From Rickettsia typhi (lineage in GTDB: Bacteria; Pseudomonadota; Alphaproteobacteria; Rickettsiales; UBA1997), in contig CAMDMO010000047.1 of the NCBI GenBank assembly GCA_945902255.1, positions 1 through 10,818 of the forward strand: a stretch of DNA of 10,818 bases, given 5' to 3'. The notes below the pieces were generated by a model, which saw only the letters and a list, made by a program, of their open reading frames with translations, made no database searches and was not told the DNA's origin. Made by a program: the position numbers and the translations under genes. Of this stretch, positions 7,326 to 10,818 are shown piece by piece. Numbering within the stretch: position 1 is the stretch's first letter; each line of letters opens with the position of its first letter.

Positions 7326-10113
7326 CTTTTTGTAATGGCGAACTATTTTTTAGTGGCACTGTTGATGTAGAAGGCGAGGGGGGATGATAATATCTGGCAA
7401 GTGCTTCAGAAGCTTCAGAGGCAAATGAAGTTAAATTTTTTGCCTCTTCTTCAGAAAAAAATGTTCTGTTTGTTGATGCCAAATTTAATATTGATGAAAT
7501 GCTGTGATTGAATAATATATTTTCATATTCTGTCATTTTGTGATGTTCTTTAAAAAAATTAATTGCCTCAATAAATTCCAGTGGCTTATGGTCAAAGTCT
7601 TTGCAAGCTGCCGCCGTAAGATCTTGAATTAGTTTAATCTGTTCATGATCTGATAGGTTTAAAACATTTGGTAATATCGCATAAACCACTCTAAAATAAA
7701 CCTCTCTAGCTTCTGAATTAATTACAAAGGGCGCGATAGATTCTTCCCAAGATTCTGGTGGATGTTTTTCTAAAAATGATGGATGGAATTCTATCCTGCG
7801 AGATCGGCAATCATAATATTTAGCGTCAATTGTTGATGTCCAATTTTGACTGCTCAAATATTGAGATTCGCCAATAAAAGTAATATCAATCAAATCACCA
7901 ATTTTCATTTTATAAGTTTTGGAAGGTGAGTGATGAGATATTTCAATAAGATCACGAATTTCTTCTGGTAAAATAGATTCTAAAAATGCTCTTAACCCTA
8001 ATATTCCTTGAGTTCTACTTAAATCATCATTTAAAAAAGTAGCAATAAATTCATCAGAAAAAACCACTTGAAAATCCATATCTTTTGGATTCCTTGCGTA
8101 AAGAAATCCGCCGTAAAGCATTATTTTCGAAACTTCTTTCTTTGTTTTTAAAGTTTCAAGAAATTCTAATAATGGTCGAGGTATGACTGTGATGGAATAG
8201 GGGTTGAAAGACATAGCTTTTCGCGCAATTAAGGCGGTTTTACTAGCTTGTTGAAGTTGTATTTTCCTTACTTCTATTGATAGTAAAGGGGTTGAAGTAG
8301 CTTCAGACGTTGCGGATGTTGAGTGCGTGGTATCGAATTTTTCAACTAACTCTTCTGCCGCTGGTTTGATATCTGATTCCAAGGTTTCGTCTAAGGCTGA
8401 AGGTAAAGATGATGATGCTTGCGCAAGCATCGCTTTTTCACGCTTTTTCTCTTGTTTCTTTTTTTTCTTTCTTTCGTTTCTTTCTTCTTTTGTTCTTAGT
8501 TGAAGTGCCTCAATTCTTACTGCTTCATTCATTGCCTCCTCATCGGCTTTTGCTTCTTGTGCTATTCTTTTTGCTTCTTGCGTTATTCTTTTTACTTCTT
8601 TTTCTTCATCTTTTCTTTTTTTATCTTCTTCTATTTTTAGTTGAAGTGCTTTGATTTCTTCTGCTTTAGCCACTTTTTCTGCGGCTCTTGCTTCTTTCTT
8701 TTTATCTTCTGGTTTTCTTTCTTTTTCTGTTTTTGACTTACCGACTCCTTTACCTTTCGTAACATCAGGCGCTGTTAAATCTCTATAACTTTCAAGTGAT
8801 CTTTGGCAATAATCTTTAAAATTATTGTGTTTTGCAAGAATTGGATCTTCAACATAAAGCTCAATTCTATTATCTGCGAGATATCTAATGTTTAAGCCAA
8901 GCGCTGGTGGTAATTTTCCAATCTTTCTTTTAGAAGATAAAATTATATTTCTTCCATCTAATGCAATTATGGGTGAATCATTTAAATAAAACACAAGCGC
9001 CAAAGCATTAACATCAATCTCTGCTAAATCTTTTGCTAAATTGTCATTATTATAACCAAAACCAAAGCTAAATCCGGCGTCCATTTCTTCTTTTTCAGTC
9101 GCTGCTGCAAATTCTGCTCTATAAGATGAGCTAAGAAGTTTTGCTTTGATATTGCGCTCAACTATTGGATAAAATTTGTTTTTTCTAAAAAAATCAGCAA
9201 CAGAATCTTCGTAACTCAAAGATGAACCAAGAAAATTATTTTGAAGACAATGATTTTTATATATTTTTCTTAAAATTATATTTATTGATATTGGGCGCAG
9301 TGTTAATTCTGGGTCTGTGGCATTTAAGTAAATAAAATTATTAATATCTTCTCCAGATAAAGTTGTTCTTAGAGTGGATGGAGATAAATCTAAAATAGGA
9401 AACTCACTCTCATCACAAAAACTAAGCTCTGATACTAAATCTTTGTAAGATCTTGTTGCGGGATAGGTTTTGAGAATAAAGCGACGAAATATACTATCGT
9501 CGCCATCAAGATCTCTTAAGTGAGGTGCTAATTTGCTATGAGGTGGCGCGGCAGTTTGGATACTTCTTAACTGAATATCTAAGCTTTCAAGAACGGCACT
9601 TCTTTCAACTCCTAAATTTCTAATATCAGCAACCAGATTTTGCATAATCATTGGTGGCTTTAAATGCAAAAGACTTTGATCCATTAATTTTATTAACTCA
9701 AGCAACACTTCTGCTATGCGAGGAGAATCTGCAATAAAATCATTAAATAATTGGTTATGTTTACAGATTTCGCAAATTGCTCCAAAATAAAGATAAAAAG
9801 CGACATATTTTGATGTTTTATCAAGAACCTCTGGTAACTCAACCCCTTCTTCTTGTTCTGATTTTAATAAAGCATCAAATATGCTTAGTAATCTAAAGTT
9901 CTGTTTTGCTGTAAAATCAAAAGTTCTATGTTTAAAAATTATAGATAATATTTCTTCGCCATTTGAAATTGAGCTTCTCAATATAGCTAAATCTTCTTCA
10001 TTAAAATTTCTTGCTAATATTGGCTTTGTGACAGAAAATTCTGATGATTCAGCTATAATGCTTTTTAAGACCTTATCAGATTCGGAATCTTCTCTATGAT
10101 CTAAGCGAGACAT
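7297..10113 (-). CDS. 938-aa protein with coiled-coil centre and CCA/poly(A) polymerase-like nucleotidyltransferase signature
   Basis: Three parts can be seen. Residues 1-450 are mixed helix and strand with no recognised family. Residues about 463-560 are extremely rich in Lys, Glu, Arg and Ala and should form a charged coiled coil; a Ser/Thr/Ala-rich linker follows (565-610). Residues about 640-860 begin IPRPLLEFLETLK, then MLYGGFLYARNPKDMDFQVV (665-684), then LIDITFIG (741-748). The GG...R.PKD.DF pattern is that of class II tRNA nucleotidyltransferases and poly(A) polymerases, with D678 and D680 as candidate metal ligands and D743 as a possible third. The usual R-D after GG-x-V is replaced by YAR. 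There is no signal peptide or membrane span. An in-frame TAA 9 bases before the ATG fixes the start. The function is unknown; an RNA- or nucleotide-modifying role, or a secreted effector, is inference. The last codons lie antisense to the HIT gene end. Confidence 0.82.
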   Translation of the reverse strand: MSRLDHREDSESDKVLKSIIAESSEFSVTKPILARNFNEEDLAILRSSISNGEEILSIIFKHRTFDFTAKQNFRLLSIFDALLKSEQEEGVELPEVLDKTSKYVAFYLYFGAICEICKHNQLFNDFIADSPRIAEVLLELIKLMDQSLLHLKPPMIMQNLVADIRNLGVERSAVLESLDIQLRSIQTAAPPHSKLAPHLRDLDGDDSIFRRFILKTYPATRSYKDLVSELSFCDESEFPILDLSPSTLRTTLSGEDINNFIYLNATDPELTLRPISINIILRKIYKNHCLQNNFLGSSLSYEDSVADFFRKNKFYPIVERNIKAKLLSSSYRAEFAAATEKEEMDAGFSFGFGYNNDNLAKDLAEIDVNALALVFYLNDSPIIALDGRNIILSSKRKIGKLPPALGLNIRYLADNRIELYVEDPILAKHNNFKDYCQRSLESYRDLTAPDVTKGKGVGKSKTEKERKPEDKKKEARAAEKVAKAEEIKALQLKIEEDKKRKDEEKEVKRITQEAKRIAQEAKADEEAMNEAVRIEALQLRTKEERNERKKKKKQEKKREKAMLAQASSSLPSALDETLESDIKPAAEELVEKFDTTHSTSATSEATSTPLLSIEVRKIQLQQASKTALIARKAMSFNPYSITVIPRPLLEFLETLKTKKEVSKIMLYGGFLYARNPKDMDFQVVFSDEFIATFLNDDLSRTQGILGLRAFLESILPEEIRDLIEISHHSPSKTYKMKIGDLIDITFIGESQYLSSQNWTSTIDAKYYDCRSRRIEFHPSFLEKHPPESWEESIAPFVINSEAREVYFRVVYAILPNVLNLSDHEQIKLIQDLTAAACKDFDHKPLEFIEAINFFKEHHKMTEYENILFNHSISSILNLASTNRTFFSEEEAKNLTSFASEASEALARYYHPPSPSTSTVPLKNSSPLQKASVARAPVS
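8434..8727 (-). other. Region encoding a highly charged coiled coil with intragenic repeats
   Basis: Encodes residues 463-560 of the 938-residue protein, almost all Lys, Glu, Arg, Ala, Gln and Ile. Two adjacent 21-base units (8552-8572 and 8573-8593) give KRIAQEA and KRITQEA, an exact heptad duplication. A looser duplication puts KALQLK (488-493) and EALQLR (535-540) 47 residues apart. Repeats in phase with the heptad fit growth of a coiled coil by slippage. Confidence 0.6.
10026..10059 (+). promoter_or_regulatory. Possible sdhE promoter inside the 938-aa gene
   Basis: A perfect TATAAT lies at 10054-10059, 73 bases before the sdhE ATG, with TTGTGACA beginning at 10026. The spacing from GTGACA to TATAAT is 20 bases, longer than ideal, so only the -10 is good. 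The 19 bp gap between the divergent genes forces the sdhE promoter to lie in this coding region, but in such AT-rich DNA chance matches are common. Confidence 0.27.
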
Positions 10114-10132
10114 ATTTTTTTAATAAGATAAA

Positions 10133-10384
10133 ATGCAAAAAGAAATTTTGATAAAACAACTTTTATATCGCTCAAATCACCGAGGATGTAAAGAAACAGA
10201 TATTTTACTAGGTAAATTTATTGTGCAAAAAATTAATGAATTTGATGATGAAAAATTGTCGCTTTACAATGATTTAATCAATGAAGACGATCTATTGATT
10301 TATCATTGGATTTTAGAAAAAGCAACGGCTTTTACAAAATATTCTGAATTGATTAAAGAGATAAGGGATTTTCATGGGTTGTAG
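10133..10384 (+). CDS. sdhE: Succinate dehydrogenase assembly factor SdhE (flavinylation factor)
   Basis: SdhE (YgfY/Sdh5 family) binds the succinate dehydrogenase flavoprotein SdhA and promotes covalent attachment of FAD, in the cytoplasm. The 83-residue length fits the family. The key motif is RSNHRGCKETDILLGKF (13-29), with the invariant R17-G18-x-x-E21 that contacts SdhA. The following acidic stretch NEDDLLIYHW (50-59) is the second conserved block. In-frame TAA TAA GAT AAA comes just before the ATG, so the start is secure. No Shine-Dalgarno is visible. It is divergent from the 938-residue gene with only 19 bp between starts. In many alphaproteobacteria this gene sits near recG and mfd; neither is seen here within the window. 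A tandem repeat array starts about 30 bp after the stop. Confidence 0.93.
   Translation: MQKEILIKQLLYRSNHRGCKETDILLGKFIVQKINEFDDEKLSLYNDLINEDDLLIYHWILEKATAFTKYSELIKEIRDFHGL
10162..10192 (-). promoter_or_regulatory. Possible promoter of the 938-aa gene, inside sdhE
   Basis: On the minus strand TTTACA (10192-10187) is followed after 19 bases by TATAAA (10167-10162), about 50 bases before the ATG at 10113. Both boxes are one base from consensus, but the spacing is 2 bases long. It would fall within the sdhE coding region, as the short intergenic gap requires. Confidence 0.25.
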
Positions 10385-10413
10385 AGAATGATGTTTTGGT
10401 ATTAGTGCCGGTT

Positions 10414-10818
10414 ATTGTTGTAACCTCAGTTGCTACCATAATCTCAAGCTGTTACTCCGATCTTAAGTTGTTACCTTACTTTCAGTTGTCACCCCGACTT
10501 CAAGTTGTTACCTTACTCAACAAATTGTCACTTTATCTTCAAGTTGTTACCTTATTTCAGGTTGTTACCTTATTTCAAGTTGTTACCTTACTTTCAGTTG
10601 TCACCTCGACTTCAAGCTGTCACCTTATTTCAAGTTGTTACCCCGACTTCAAGTTGTCACCTTATTTCAAGTTGTTACCCCGACTTCAAGTTGTTACCTT
10701 ATTTCAAGTTGTCACCTTACTTTCAGTTATCACCCCGACTTCAAGTTGTTACCTTACTCAACAAATTGTCACTTTATCTTCAAGTTGTTACCTTATTTCA
10801 GGTTGTTACCTTATTTCA
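10414..10818 (+). repeat. Tandem array of 18-20 bp units with 241-bp higher-order period (runs off the window)
   Basis: About 22 head-to-tail units fill this stretch, the longest non-coding part of the window. The typical unit is TTGTTACCTTATTTCAAG. A constant head TTGT(T/C)ACC and a tail ending (A)AG or CAG enclose a variable middle: TTATTT, TTACTT, or CCGACT, with rarer TTACTCAACAAA and TTTATCTTC forms. Units are 18, 19 or 20 bases, so the reading frame shifts along the array. The first three units (10414-10467) are degenerate, as expected at an array edge. Five successive units (10486-10577) recur at 10727-10818 with one mismatch, 241 bp or 13 units later. From 10468 on, no stop codon occurs in any forward frame, but there is no ATG. 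Function is unknown: minisatellite, protein-binding array or iteron-like cluster are possible. Confidence 0.93.
10468..10577 (+). repeat. Higher-order repeat block, first copy (second at 10709-10818)
   Basis: Six units in fixed order form a 110 bp block that occurs again at 10709-10818 with only two mismatches (in the first and second units). The order of unit types, including the unusual TTACTCAACAAA unit, is the same, so this arose by duplication of a multi-unit segment, not by single-unit slippage alone. Confidence 0.85.

Noticed and set aside
8409..8654. Hydrophobic Leu/Phe-rich ORF on the + strand, apparently a membrane protein
   Set aside because: It is the antisense shadow of the Lys/Glu-rich coiled coil: complements of AAA/GAA codons read as Phe/Leu. 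No start signal or family match supports it.
10414..10818. CRISPR array
   Set aside because: The period is only 18-20 bp, there are no unique spacers of similar length, the middles are reused among a few forms, and no cas genes are present.

Overview
The window is AT-rich DNA from an alphaproteobacterium. It is most likely a member of the Rickettsiales or a similar intracellular lineage. The reasons are the strong AT bias, weak or absent Shine-Dalgarno sequences, a VirD4 coupling protein with no other secretion genes beside it, an alphaproteobacterial-type HIT protein and SdhE, and two very large proteins of no recognised family next to ordinary housekeeping genes. No rRNA, tRNA, CRISPR array or classical operon of known function was seen.

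Layout. The left edge (1-112, +) holds the last 36 codons of an IS630-type transposase. It meets, tail to tail, a 733-residue unknown protein (106-2307, -). Upstream of that gene on the same strand, 63 bp away, is virD4 (2371-4194, -), the ATPase that brings substrates to a type IV secretion channel. An exported methionine sulfoxide reductase A (4359-4913, +) is divergent from virD4. The msrA-recN convergent gap (4914-5192) carries three copies of a short imperfect palindrome and one hairpin. recN (5193-6887, -, GTG start) is followed by a divergent HIT-family gene (6921-7325, +), with 33 bp between the start codons.

A 938-residue protein (7297-10113, -) overlaps the HIT gene tail to tail by 29 bp. 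It has a charged coiled-coil centre, and its C-terminal part carries a signature resembling the head of CCA-adding enzymes and poly(A) polymerases. Only 19 bp separate its start codon from that of the divergent sdhE (10133-10384, +), the succinate dehydrogenase flavinylation factor. From about 10414 to the right edge lies a tandem array of 18-20 bp units with a 241 bp higher-order period; it runs off the window.

How the genes relate. recN (DNA repair), msrA (repair of oxidised protein), the HIT gene and sdhE look like scattered core genes. virD4 with the 733-residue gene, and separately the 938-residue gene, look like the host-interaction or lineage-specific part. The best leads are the nucleotidyltransferase-like domain in the 938-residue protein, the virD4-linked 733-residue protein as a possible secreted substrate, and the right-edge higher-order repeat. 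None of these functions is proven by the sequence alone.
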